This document shows positions 14,019 through 19,825 of a stretch of 19,825 nt of DNA, one piece after another. The notes beneath the pieces are model-generated. The model did not search any database. It saw only the letters and a list, made by a program, of their open reading frames with translations, and was not told the origin of the DNA. Both the position numbers and the translations under genes were made by a program. Origin of the DNA: an uncultured Lachnospiraceae bacterium (GTDB taxonomy: Bacteria; Bacillota; Clostridia; Lachnospirales; Lachnospiraceae). Location: NCBI GenBank assembly GCA_910585065.1, contig CAJUCG010000032.1:1-19825 (forward strand), given 5' to 3'. Position 1 is the first letter of the stretch. Each line of letters opens with the position of its first letter.

Positions 14019-14047
14019 ATTTTAGCAGGAGAGGGAGAGTATTACAA
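14019..14047 (-). promoter_or_regulatory. Promoter for the 89-residue protein gene
   Basis: On the minus strand, TTGTAA (14047-14042) and TAAAAT (14024-14019) are 17 bases apart. A TG lies one base before the -10 (TGCTAAAAT, an extended -10). The start codon is about 50 bases downstream. Confidence 0.6.
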
Positions 14048-14177
14048 GAGATAGTGAAATATACACACTTCAAGGTGAAACAGAATGTACCAATGAAAAA
14101 GTATAGGGTGTGGGTAACAAAATTGTAAAGAAAGAGAGGAAGAAAGGGGAGATTTAGTAAAGACAACCATTACTTCT

Positions 14178-14666
14178 ATGGAAGTAGCGCAGATGGTCGG
14201 GAAGGAACATTCCAAATTATTAAGAGATATTCGCAAATATAGTGAGCAGTTAGCCGAAGCCAAAATTGGATTGGGCGATTTCTTCGAGGAAAGTTCCTAT
14301 TTGGATGCAAATAATCAGAGCCGTCCTTGCTTCATGGTAACGAAGAAAGGCTGCGAGTTCATTGCTCATAAATTGACAGGGCAGAAAGGCACGGAGTTCA
14401 CTGCCCGGTACATTAACCGTTTCCATAAGATGGAGCAACAGCAGGAGAAAACGAATCCGGTAGAAATTCCCGTTGGTGAAGTCGCGAGTTATTTAAAGGC
14501 GATGGATAGGATCGCCGTTCGGCAGAACCTTGCACCATACAAGATTGCAGCGAATTTCAAGAAGGTGTCAGAACAGTTTGGGATTCAGCTTTCAGAAGAC
14601 TTTGTGAATGTGCCAGAGTATAATCAGATGAATTTGTCAGATTTTGTTGACGGAGAAAGAGAGTGA
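14178..14666 (+). CDS. Rha-family phage regulatory protein (antirepressor-like)
   Basis: 162 residues from ATG 14178. The N-terminal Rha (pRha) domain is clear: 'MEVAQMVGKEHSKLLRDIRKY', then 'SSYLDANNQSRPCFMVTKKGCEFIA' and 'FTARYINRFHKME'. The C-terminal half ('YLKAMDRIAVRQNLAPYKIA' ... 'FGIQLSEDFV') resembles the tail found on many phage antirepressors. Rha proteins regulate phage development and often interfere with repression. The start is odd: the frame and the family homology extend upstream to 'LVKTTITS', but the codon behind the AGGGGAG site is TTA, not TTG or ATG, and ATG 14178 has no ribosome site nearby. Translation may be weak, or the original start may be mutated. Confidence 0.82.
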   Translation: MEVAQMVGKEHSKLLRDIRKYSEQLAEAKIGLGDFFEESSYLDANNQSRPCFMVTKKGCEFIAHKLTGQKGTEFTARYINRFHKMEQQQEKTNPVEIPVGEVASYLKAMDRIAVRQNLAPYKIAANFKKVSEQFGIQLSEDFVNVPEYNQMNLSDFVDGERE

Positions 14667-14667
14667 T

Positions 14668-14757
14668 ATGCGTGAGAGCCTAAAAGAAGCCCGCCGGAAA
14701 GCGGGCATGATAAAAAGAAAGTTATGCTTGGATTTTGGCAAGAAGAGCTTCCTGTAA
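14668..14757 (+). pseudogene. Truncated start of an XRE regulator gene
   Basis: Two bases after the Rha stop, ATG 14668 opens 'MRESLKEARRKAGM', closely matching the start of the intact XRE gene at 15442 ('MRKNLKEARQRAGM'), including much of the DNA sequence. After about 44 bases the similarity stops where the HicB gene end begins, and the frame closes at 14757. It looks like a regulator cut off by arrival of the HicA-HicB module, or by a partial duplication. Confidence 0.55.
14687..14704 (-). terminator. Possible terminator after hicB
   Basis: A 6-bp GC-only stem (14687-14692 with 14699-14704, loop 6). On the minus strand it is followed by TTCTTTTA. It lies 18 bases after the hicB stop. The same bases encode part of the XRE remnant, so the hairpin may be a by-product. 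Confidence 0.4.
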
Positions 14758-15117
14758 TACTTGAGAAAAGTTTAAGTCCATAGACATAGCAGCTTCATTC
14801 AGCCATTCTGGAATACTTAATGTTTTCTTTACTGCATGGGAATTGGTACGCTTCTTATAAGCAAGCATATCAAATTCTACGACAACAAGAAAAGAATCTG
14901 GTTCTGGAACAATCGTGGTGGGATCAGAAGAAGCAGGCAAAGGTTGTTGTTCTTTTTCACGGGAAACCAAAGCCAGACCAAGTGCATCTACAGCCATTTC
15001 ATAAGCTTGCGTCATGTCATCTCCTTGTGTAAGACACTCTGGAACATCAGGAAAGGAAATCCAGAAGCCACCTTCTTCTGCTTTGTGAAATAATGCAGGA
15101 TAAAATAATTTTTTCAT
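14722..15117 (-). CDS. hicB: HicB-family antitoxin
   Basis: 131 residues. The N-terminal HicB fold has 'KLFYPALFHKAEEGGFWISFPDVPEC-TQGD' and 'AYEMAVDALGLAL'. The C-terminus ('HAVKKTLSIPEWLNEAAMSM' ... 'SQVLQEALLAKI') looks like a ribbon-helix-helix DNA-binding domain, as in many chromosomal HicB proteins. It should bind and block HicA and repress its own operon. ATG 15117 is chosen because GGAGG lies 8 bases upstream; the in-frame ATG 15132 overlaps that site. It follows hicA by 31 bases, in the toxin-first order usual for this family. Confidence 0.88.
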   Translation of the reverse strand: MKKLFYPALFHKAEEGGFWISFPDVPECLTQGDDMTQAYEMAVDALGLALVSREKEQQPLPASSDPTTIVPEPDSFLVVVEFDMLAYKKRTNSHAVKKTLSIPEWLNEAAMSMDLNFSQVLQEALLAKIQA

Positions 15118-15148
15118 AAATAATGCCTCCATTTTTTAGGGGGCGGAA

Positions 15149-15337
15149 CTATTTTAGCCCCGCCTGTTTTAATATTGCTTGTTCAAGCCCTTTTTTCAGG
15201 CTTGTATTATGATAAGGAACTTCAGTTTGGCATCCAGTGATATTATTCCTCATTTTTATATGGGAACCGTTTTGGCTGACTACTTGAAATCCGTTTTTCT
15301 TGAGATGTTGTATCATCTCTCGTGATGTCATTGGCAT
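15149..15337 (-). CDS. hicA: HicA-family mRNA-interferase toxin
   Basis: 62 residues, normal HicA size. It shows the double-stranded RNA-binding-like fold signature 'MTSREMIQHLKKNGF-VV-Q-GSHIKM', with the catalytic His26 in 'GSH', and 'TEVPYHN-SLKKGLEQAILKQAG' at the end. HicA cleaves mRNA when not held by HicB, encoded next on the same strand. The ATG follows AAAGGAG. A perfect consensus promoter and palindromic operator lie directly upstream. In a prophage such a pair may stabilise the element or act against other phages. Confidence 0.9.
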   Translation of the reverse strand: MPMTSREMIQHLKKNGFQVVSQNGSHIKMRNNITGCQTEVPYHNTSLKKGLEQAILKQAGLK

Positions 15338-15368
15338 TTAAAATAGCTCCTTTCCTTATCATGATTAT

Positions 15369-15397
15369 ATTATAGCACGTAATATTACGTATGTCAA
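15369..15397 (-). promoter_or_regulatory. Consensus promoter for hicAB
   Basis: On the minus strand, TTGACA (15397-15392) and TATAAT (15374-15369) are exactly 17 bases apart, both perfect matches. The spacer is almost filled by the palindrome at 15377-15390, so a bound protein would block RNA polymerase. Confidence 0.85.
15377..15390. promoter_or_regulatory. Palindromic operator 1 (hicAB promoter)
   Basis: ACGTAATATTACGT, a perfect 14-bp palindrome between the -35 and -10 boxes of hicAB. It is the likely HicB autoregulatory site, or a site for the adjacent XRE protein. An identical copy lies 30 bp to the right. Confidence 0.8.
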
Positions 15398-15406
15398 GAA
15401 TAAAAT

Positions 15407-15420
15407 ACGTAATATTACGT
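15407..15420. promoter_or_regulatory. Palindromic operator 2 (between hicAB and the XRE gene)
   Basis: A second identical ACGTAATATTACGT, extended to a perfect 16-bp palindrome TACGTAATATTACGTA (15406-15421). It lies 30 bp, about three helical turns, from the first copy and 21 bases before the XRE gene start, so both divergent genes could be controlled together. Confidence 0.8.
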
Positions 15421-15441
15421 AGAATTTAAAAGGAGAACTAT

Positions 15442-15672
15442 ATGAGAAAAAATCTGAAAGAAGCCCGCCAGAGGGCGGGCATGACACAGCAGGAAGTGGC
15501 GAAATATCTTGGAGTTACCCTGCGAAGCTACCAGAGGTTAGAAAGCAATATACCACAATTTTTAGGCAGGATCAAACACTGGGATGCACTGGAAGATCTG
15601 TTTGGCATTCACCAAAGGGTACTTCGACAGGTATTTCCGATTCAGAAGAATTCAGAAGATAAAGGGAAATAG
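15442..15672 (+). CDS. Small XRE-family regulator
   Basis: 76 residues. HTH_XRE at about 3-40: 'LKEARQRAGMTQQEVAKYLGV' and 'TLRSYQRLES'. The second half ('HWDALEDLFGIHQRVLRQVF') continues the domain. Start ATG behind AAGGAG. It is divergent from hicAB across a region with two palindromes. Its last 101 bases overlap the 3' end of the convergent XRE gene (15572-16036), an unusual arrangement for two regulators. Its start is echoed by the truncated copy at 14668. Confidence 0.75.
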   Translation: MRKNLKEARQRAGMTQQEVAKYLGVTLRSYQRLESNIPQFLGRIKHWDALEDLFGIHQRVLRQVFPIQKNSEDKGK

Positions 15673-16036
15673 TATCTTCGGTAAAAGTAACCTTTGCAAG
15701 GAGCGCGGGTAAAAGGCGTGCAAGTTGTTTTTCGGAAGGATTAGACAAATTTAGTATTTGCGGAATAGCGGGAAGTAGCTCAACTAGGGAAGACAAAATA
15801 ATGTCTTTGTGGAGGAGGATATCTTCCCAATTGGCAAAAAGACCGTTGCCAAGCAAGCAATCCACAGGAATATCAAAGTATTTTGCGATAGCAGAAACTG
15901 TCGATAAGGGAGGTTCAATAGTACCCTCTTCGTACCGTTGGTAAGTGCGTAAAGTTACACCAAGATAAGTGGAAACGGATTTTTGTGTAATTTTAGAACG
16001 TTTGCGTATAAGATTTAAGCGTTTATTAAATTGCAT
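15572..16036 (-). CDS. XRE-family repressor of the second switch
   Basis: 154 residues. The HTH is at about 6-60: 'LNLIRKRSKITQKSVSTYLGV', 'TLRTYQRYEEGTIEPPLSTVS', 'AIAKYFDIPVDCLLG'. The C-terminal ~90 residues hold no S24 peptidase motif; they are Leu/Pro-rich and probably for oligomerisation. The start ATG follows AAGGAGG. It is divergent from the perfect promoter at 16059-16087 that leads into the early genes, which makes it the likely direct repressor of the replication module. The 3' end runs 101 bases into the convergent small XRE gene. Confidence 0.82.
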   Translation of the reverse strand: MQFNKRLNLIRKRSKITQKSVSTYLGVTLRTYQRYEEGTIEPPLSTVSAIAKYFDIPVDCLLGNGLFANWEDILLHKDIILSSLVELLPAIPQILNLSNPSEKQLARLLPALLAKVTFTEDTISLYLLNSSESEIPVEVPFGECQTDLPVHPSV

Positions 16037-16058
16037 GGTATTCCTCCTTAAAAAATAC

Positions 16059-16087
16059 TTGACAGCGACGAGATAAGTCGGTATAAT
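16059..16087 (+). promoter_or_regulatory. Perfect consensus early promoter
   Basis: TTGACA (16059-16064) and TATAAT (16082-16087) with a 17-base spacer, both perfect. CGAC/GTCG half-sites at 16066-16069, 16077-16080 and 16091-16094, and a near-palindrome TACGACGTAGTA (16089-16100), lie on and around it and may be repressor sites. Confidence 0.85.
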
Positions 16088-16164
16088 GTACGACGTAGTA
16101 ATTCGTAATTAGTTTAAGGATTTAAACTTAGTTTATTTTACCACAACTTGGGGGGAAAAAGCAA

Positions 16165-16245
16165 ATGTTAATGGCAAAAGAAATAGATACTGTGTGGGGA
16201 TACAGGATGGGCGGCATACTGGACAATCCGCAGCACATACGATGA
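16165..16245 (+). CDS. Tiny ORF in the early leader (26 residues)
   Basis: ATG 16165 lies 9 bases after a GGGGGG tract and encodes a 26-residue peptide beginning 'MLMAKEIDTVWGYRM'. It is the first translatable frame after the early promoter. No family recognised. It may be a leader peptide or chance. Confidence 0.3.
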   Translation: MLMAKEIDTVWGYRMGGILDNPQHIR

Positions 16246-16264
16246 ATGGGAGGAGGTGAGTAAA

Positions 16265-16441
16265 TTGAGGAAAGCAAAAGAGATTACGGTAAGTTTATGG
16301 GTGAAAATCGATGGGAAATATGTTTTGTTGGACAGTCTGCCAGCAGATAAGCGAAGAGAAACTCTAGTGAAGCTCAACGATAAAGCCATGCGTGCAATTG
16401 GCTATGTGCCAGTGGACGAAGTGGAGGAACCAACTGCCTGA
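16265..16441 (+). CDS. Small prophage early protein
   Basis: 58 residues from TTG 16265, which lies 9 bases after GGGAGGAG; GTG 16256 is too close to that site to be used. The sequence 'KEITVSLWVKIDGKYVLLDSLP' looks like a beta hairpin and is followed by an amphipathic helix. The phrase 'GYVPVD' ends the folded part. It resembles small proteins that sit early in Firmicutes phage operons, but no function is known. It is in line with the early promoter and the downstream recombination genes. Confidence 0.6.
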   Translation: MRKAKEITVSLWVKIDGKYVLLDSLPADKRRETLVKLNDKAMRAIGYVPVDEVEEPTA

Positions 16442-16485
16442 AAAGGCAGCAGATGGACAAGCTATTGAAGAAAAGAGGTGTAGCA

Positions 16486-16698
16486 ATGAGAACGCTATTC
16501 AGAGTTCACGAAGATGTTATTACCGGTTCGGAGGCAATCGGGAAGATGGGCAAGTCTGGCAGGAAATCATCGAAGAGAGGGGAAAAGGAAATTCTGGTAG
16601 ACTTACAAAGAAGCAAATTCTACAAAAGTAAAATGACCGGAAAGGAAAGCACATCCGATCCGGTCGTCAAGAAATATCACAATCTTATTATAGTATAG
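16486..16698 (+). CDS. Small basic early protein, uncertain
   Basis: 70 residues from ATG 16486, with AAGAGGTG 6 bases upstream; ATG 16453 is in frame but lacks a site. The first half reads 'MRTLFRVHEDVITGSEAIGK' and the second is Lys/Ser-rich and basic. The last ~20 codons run through a stem-loop (16635-16665), so the natural end of the gene could be disturbed. No family recognised. An overlapping frame (16392-16631) is a competitor without a good start. Confidence 0.4.
   Translation: MRTLFRVHEDVITGSEAIGKMGKSGRKSSKRGEKEILVDLQRSKFYKSKMTGKESTSDPVVKKYHNLIIV
16635..16665. other. Stem-loop upstream of the recombination genes
   Basis: GACCGGA (16635-16641) pairs with TCCGGTC (16659-16665). After a 2x2 internal loop, GGA (16644-16646) pairs with TCC (16654-16656), closing a 7-base loop. 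No T-run follows on the plus strand. It may be a structured leader, or a terminator working only on the minus strand. Confidence 0.5.
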
Positions 16699-16734
16699 GG
16701 ACGACAAAGAGTCAAGAGAAAAAAGGAGAAAAAA

Positions 16735-16926
16735 ATGGAGTCAAAATGGAAAGTGAGTAGCCAGTACATCGGTGGTGAAAAGATGTACATTGCATTGCGT
16801 GTACTGGACACTTCACAGCCGCAGCACGGTGGCAACGTGGAAACCAAAGGGAAATACAGCACCGACCGGGATGCAGTGCAGGATTTGGTAGATCAGTTGA
16901 ATGGAGGGACAAAAAATGAGCATTAA
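16735..16926 (+). CDS. Small early protein before the ATPase gene
   Basis: 63 residues. ATG 16735 lies 7 bases after AAAAAGGAG. The sequence 'MESKWKVSSQYIGGEKMYIA' and 'ALRVLDTSQPQHGGNVETKG' suggests a small beta-rich fold, ending in a helix ('RDAVQDLVDQLN'). Similar small proteins occur just before the recombination ATPase in related phages, but I know no function. It overlaps the ATPase start by 11 bases, so translation is coupled. Confidence 0.65.
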   Translation: MESKWKVSSQYIGGEKMYIALRVLDTSQPQHGGNVETKGKYSTDRDAVQDLVDQLNGGTKNEH

Positions 16927-18232
16927 GATCAATAAGCTTGAGATTGAGAATGTCAAGCGAATCAAGGCAGTGAAATTGGAGCCAACGCGCTCTGGTCTGA
17001 CCATTATCGGAGGCAATAACGGGCAGGGAAAGACTAGCGTGCTTGACAGCATTGCTTGGGCATTGGGCGGGGAAAAATACCGCCCAAGTAAGGCACAGCG
17101 TCAAGATTCGGTAATTCCACCAAACTTACATATTGTGATGAGCAATGGGTTGGTGGTGGAGCGGAAAGGAAAGAACAGCAGCCTTACCGTAACCGATCCG
17201 CGGGGAAACAAGGCGGGGCAGCAGTTGTTAAATACCTTTGTGGAGCAGTTGGCACTGGATTTGCCGCGTTTCCTTTCTGCTACGCCAAAAGATAAAGCGG
17301 ATACGCTCTTAAAGATTATCGGGGTAGGAACGCAGCTTGCCGAACTGGAACACGCAGAAAAACAAGTTTACAGCGAGCGCACGACTATCGGGCGAATTGC
17401 TGACCAGAAAACAAAATATGCCAAAGAGCAGCCATATTATCCGGATATGCCGGAGATGCCAGTAAGTGCTGCGGAACTGATCAGACAGCAGCAGGAAATC
17501 CTGGCAAAGAATGGGGAGAACCAAAGAAAGCGTGAAAACCTGTCTGCATTAAAGAGGAATGCAGCTTTATTGCAGATTCAGGTGGAAGAACAGGAGAAAC
17601 GTTTAAAGGAGCTGAAGGAAAAGCAGGAGCAGATTACCGCGGATATCCAGATTGCAGAAACGGATGTGCTTGATTTGCAGGATCAGTCGACAGAGGAACT
17701 GGAGCGCAATATTGAGCAGATTGACCAGATTAACCGCAAGGTACGCGCGAACTTAGATAAGGATAAGGCGGAGGAAGACGCAAAGACTTATCTAACACAG
17801 TATGAACTTCTTACCGCAAAGCTTGAAGAAATTCGGCTGCAAAAGCAATCGCTGTTAGATTCTGCGGATCTTCCTTATCCTGGACTTTCGGTGGAAAATG
17901 GAGAACTGCTTTACCAGGGGAACCGCTGGGACTGCATGAGCGGAGCCGAGCAGTTAAAGATAGCGACCGCCATTGTGCGCAGATTAAAGCCGGAATGCGG
18001 CTTTGTGCTTTTGGATAAGCTGGAACAGATGGATATGAATACCCTGGAGGAATTCGGACGCTGGCTAGAGCAGGAGAATTTACAGGCGATCGCCACCAGA
18101 GTTTCCACGGGTGGGGAATGCAAGATTATTATTGAGGATGGCTATGCCGTGGAGCAGCAAGAGCAACCAGAAATGGAGAGAGAGGTTCCCGTTGCTCCGG
18201 TGGCTGCCAGATGGAAGGAGGGTGAATTTTAA
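16916..18232 (+). CDS. SMC/Rad50-like AAA family ATPase (phage recombination)
   Basis: 438 residues. Walker A 'GGNNGQGKTS' lies at 32-41 after a short 'IENVKRIKAVKLEP' strand region, as in SbcC/RecF-type ATPases. A coiled coil spans about 190-300. An ABC-signature-like 'MSGAEQLKIA' is followed by 'CGFVLLDKLEQMD', a Walker B region where the usual Glu after Asp is Lys. ATG 16916 is chosen because GGAGGG lies 7 bases upstream; ATG 16901 is in frame but overlaps that site. It overlaps the preceding small gene and shares one base with the next start (TAATG). It is likely a partner of the Sak4-like protein in phage DNA recombination or end processing. Confidence 0.85.
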   Translation: MSIKINKLEIENVKRIKAVKLEPTRSGLTIIGGNNGQGKTSVLDSIAWALGGEKYRPSKAQRQDSVIPPNLHIVMSNGLVVERKGKNSSLTVTDPRGNKAGQQLLNTFVEQLALDLPRFLSATPKDKADTLLKIIGVGTQLAELEHAEKQVYSERTTIGRIADQKTKYAKEQPYYPDMPEMPVSAAELIRQQQEILAKNGENQRKRENLSALKRNAALLQIQVEEQEKRLKELKEKQEQITADIQIAETDVLDLQDQSTEELERNIEQIDQINRKVRANLDKDKAEEDAKTYLTQYELLTAKLEEIRLQKQSLLDSADLPYPGLSVENGELLYQGNRWDCMSGAEQLKIATAIVRRLKPECGFVLLDKLEQMDMNTLEEFGRWLEQENLQAIATRVSTGGECKIIIEDGYAVEQQEQPEMEREVPVAPVAARWKEGEF

Positions 18233-19404
18233 TGACGATTACCAGAGGAAAGAGGAAGGAGGCACAGAAAGTTGTGCTGTATGGTCCGGAAGGGATTGGG
18301 AAAAGTACCTTTGCCGCGCAGTTTCCGGAACCATTATTTATTGACACGGAGGGAAGCACATCAAATATGGATGTGATGCGTTTGGACTCGCCAAGTAGTT
18401 TTTCAATGCTGTTGGAAGAAATCAAGTATGTTAAAGAACATCCGGAAGTTTGTAAAACGCTGGTGATTGATACGGCGGACTGGGCAGAGCAGCTCTGCAT
18501 TGCAGAATTCTGTGCAAAAAAGCAGATTTCCGGCATTGAAGAGATTGGATATGGCAAGGGTTATGTCTATGTGGCTGAAGATTTTGGCAAGATGTTGAAC
18601 TTACTGGAGGAAACAAAGAAGCGCGGAATTCATATCGTAATCACCGCCCATGCACAGATGAGGAAAATTGAGCAGCCGGATGAGATGGGTGCATATGATC
18701 ACTGGGAGTTAAAGTTACAAAAAAAGAATGCACCACTGTTAAAAGAATGGGCGGATATGGTATTGTTTGCCAACTACAAAACTATTGTCGTCAACGTGGA
18801 CAACCAGGGCGCAGCGAAAGGGAAAAATAAGGCGCAGGGGGGAAAGCGCGTGATGTATACGGAGCATCATCCATGTTGGGACGCGAAAAATCGGCATGGA
18901 ATGCCATCGGAACTTCCCTTTACCTTTTCTTCCATTGCGCAATGCATTCCGGAAATGGCTGGAGGAGTACCGAAAGCTACCTCGCCGACTCCGGATAAAC
19001 CAAAGCAGCCACAGCCTGAAGAGAACCATTATAATGCCGAGCGCGCTGGGGAAAAGGAACTGTATCCCTCCCCTGAAGTGGCAGACCGAGGAAGAAAAGC
19101 TGTGCCAAATGAGGGAAAAGCTTCGTCAGAGAATTCGGAGGCAGCAGCGCAGGGAATTCCAAAGAAGCTGTTGGATTTGATGAATTCCTATCATGTGGTG
19201 ATCGAAGATGTGACCGGAGCAGTAGAAAAGCGCGGCTACTATCCTAAGGGGACACCGATTAAAAACTATGACCCCGCATTTGTTGAAGGGGTGTTGGTTG
19301 CCGCATGGTCAAAGGTTTATGAGATGATCAAAGAGAATAAGCGGGCAGCAGGGGAGTTTATTAACCTCCCGGATGGAACAGAGGACGAGCTGCCGTTTGA
19401 CTAA
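18232..19404 (+). CDS. Sak4-like ATP-binding protein (phage recombinase family)
   Basis: 390 residues. RecA-like core at about 12-230: Walker A 'GPEGIGKST' at 18-26, 'FIDTEG' after the next strand, Walker B-like 'TLVIDTADW' with Asp80, and 'IHIVITAHAQM' as the sensor strand. This is the pattern of phage Sak4-type single-strand annealing/ATPase proteins. A Pro/Glu/Lys-rich linker (about 245-305) leads to a C-terminal helical segment ('KKLLDLMNSYHVVIEDVTGAV' ...). It starts at the base shared with the ATPase stop and is followed 35 bases later by the DUF669-type gene, an order common in Firmicutes phages. Confidence 0.87.
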   Translation: MTITRGKRKEAQKVVLYGPEGIGKSTFAAQFPEPLFIDTEGSTSNMDVMRLDSPSSFSMLLEEIKYVKEHPEVCKTLVIDTADWAEQLCIAEFCAKKQISGIEEIGYGKGYVYVAEDFGKMLNLLEETKKRGIHIVITAHAQMRKIEQPDEMGAYDHWELKLQKKNAPLLKEWADMVLFANYKTIVVNVDNQGAAKGKNKAQGGKRVMYTEHHPCWDAKNRHGMPSELPFTFSSIAQCIPEMAGGVPKATSPTPDKPKQPQPEENHYNAERAGEKELYPSPEVADRGRKAVPNEGKASSENSEAAAQGIPKKLLDLMNSYHVVIEDVTGAVEKRGYYPKGTPIKNYDPAFVEGVLVAAWSKVYEMIKENKRAAGEFINLPDGTEDELPFD

Positions 19405-19439
19405 ATCGTAGCCGTATATGCGGCAGAAATGGAGTGAAT

Positions 19440-19825
19440 ATGATGGAAATGATGGATGGAGAACTTGAGTGGGATGATTCAATTAAAAATGATAGTCCGG
19501 AGTTTGTCATTCTGCCAGAAGGAGATTATGATTTTGAAGTGAAATTGTTGGAGCGCGGAAGACATAACGGCAGCGATAAATTGCCACCATGTCATAAAGC
19601 AATCTTATCCTTACGGATTATGGCAGAAGATGGACAGGAAACAACGATAAAACACAATTTATTTCTGCATAAAAAGTGTGAAGGATTGCTCTGTGCATTT
19701 TTCACGGCGATTGGGGAGCGTAAGCGTGGGGAAGAAAAGCCAATGAACTGGAATGCTGTTCCAGGCTCCAGAGGCCGCTGCAAGATCAAGATTCGAAAAT
19801 GGACGAGTACCAATGGAAACGAGAT
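19440..19825 (+). CDS. DUF669-family phage protein, cut by the window end
   Basis: The frame starts at ATG 19440, behind GGAG, and is open to the last base (128 codons visible). The start 'MMEMMDGELEWDD', then 'PEFVILPEGDYDFEVKLLERG', 'LRIMAEDGQETTIKHNLFLH', and 'LCAFFTAIGERKRG' fit the DUF669 family, found next to Sak4-like ATPases and helicases in phage replication modules; it may be a single-strand-binding-like partner. The C-terminal part is outside the window. Confidence 0.82.
   Translation, partial: MMEMMDGELEWDDSIKNDSPEFVILPEGDYDFEVKLLERGRHNGSDKLPPCHKAILSLRIMAEDGQETTIKHNLFLHKKCEGLLCAFFTAIGERKRGEEKPMNWNAVPGSRGRCKIKIRKWTSTNGNE

Noticed and set aside
13946..14128. A 60-residue plus-strand frame before rha
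   Set aside because: It covers the promoter of the leftward 89-residue gene and has no ribosome site. Only its last 24 codons sit in otherwise unused sequence.
16392..16631. A 79-residue plus-strand frame overlapping two small early genes
   Set aside because: Its ATG lies inside the previous gene without a ribosome site and no family resemblance was seen.

Overview
The window joins a host chromosome segment (1 to about 7,420) to the left end of an integrated prophage (about 7,421 to the right edge, and continuing beyond it). The host looks like a spore-forming, Gram-positive gut-type Clostridia, most likely Lachnospiraceae. The reasons are strong GGAGG ribosome sites, a cotJ spore-coat operon, a secreted Big_2/Ig-like surface protein with a Thr/Pro linker, a VanZ protein and moderate GC. 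This is inference from gene content; no rRNA or other marker is present.

Host part. A secreted multi-domain Ig-like protein (20-2620) ends at a strong hairpin terminator. A consensus promoter (2783-2811) then starts a run of a VanZ-family membrane protein, a small DUF6142-like membrane protein, an M29-type aminopeptidase with a long N-terminal extension, and purE. A second terminator (6356-6393) closes that run. The spore-coat operon follows: a CotJA-type protein with an unusual Cys/Pro repeat arm, then CotJB, then the first 31 codons of cotJC.

The junction is the most interesting point. cotJC breaks after its conserved Gly-Gly codons. The next gene, on the other strand, is a complete large serine recombinase whose stop codon directly abuts the stop of the broken cotJC frame. 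This is the layout of an element integrated site-specifically into a sporulation gene. By analogy with the skin element in sigK and SP-beta in spsM, excision in the mother cell could restore cotJC.

Prophage part. From left to right it holds the integrase; a decayed ImmA/IrrE remnant; a leftward immunity operon (double-HTH repressor, intact ImmA/IrrE metallopeptidase, membrane-anchored partner); and a divergent cro-like gene, with four matching 16-bp operator-like sites around the switch. An AT-rich accessory stretch follows, with a membrane coiled-coil protein carrying four 14-residue repeats, an antisense-overlapping small membrane ORF and three small genes. Then come a Rha antirepressor, a broken XRE gene start, and a HicA-HicB toxin-antitoxin pair with a consensus promoter and two perfect palindromes. 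Two convergent, overlapping XRE genes form part of a second switch. A perfect consensus promoter (16059-16087) leads rightward to small early genes and then to the recombination/replication module: an SMC/Rad50-like ATPase, a Sak4-like ATP-binding protein and a DUF669-type protein cut by the window edge.

The prophage therefore has two repressor-like control regions, one linked to ImmA-type proteolysis and one directly upstream of the early genes. The right attachment site, the rest of cotJC and the structural genes lie outside the window. All family calls were made by eye from motifs; no database search was run.
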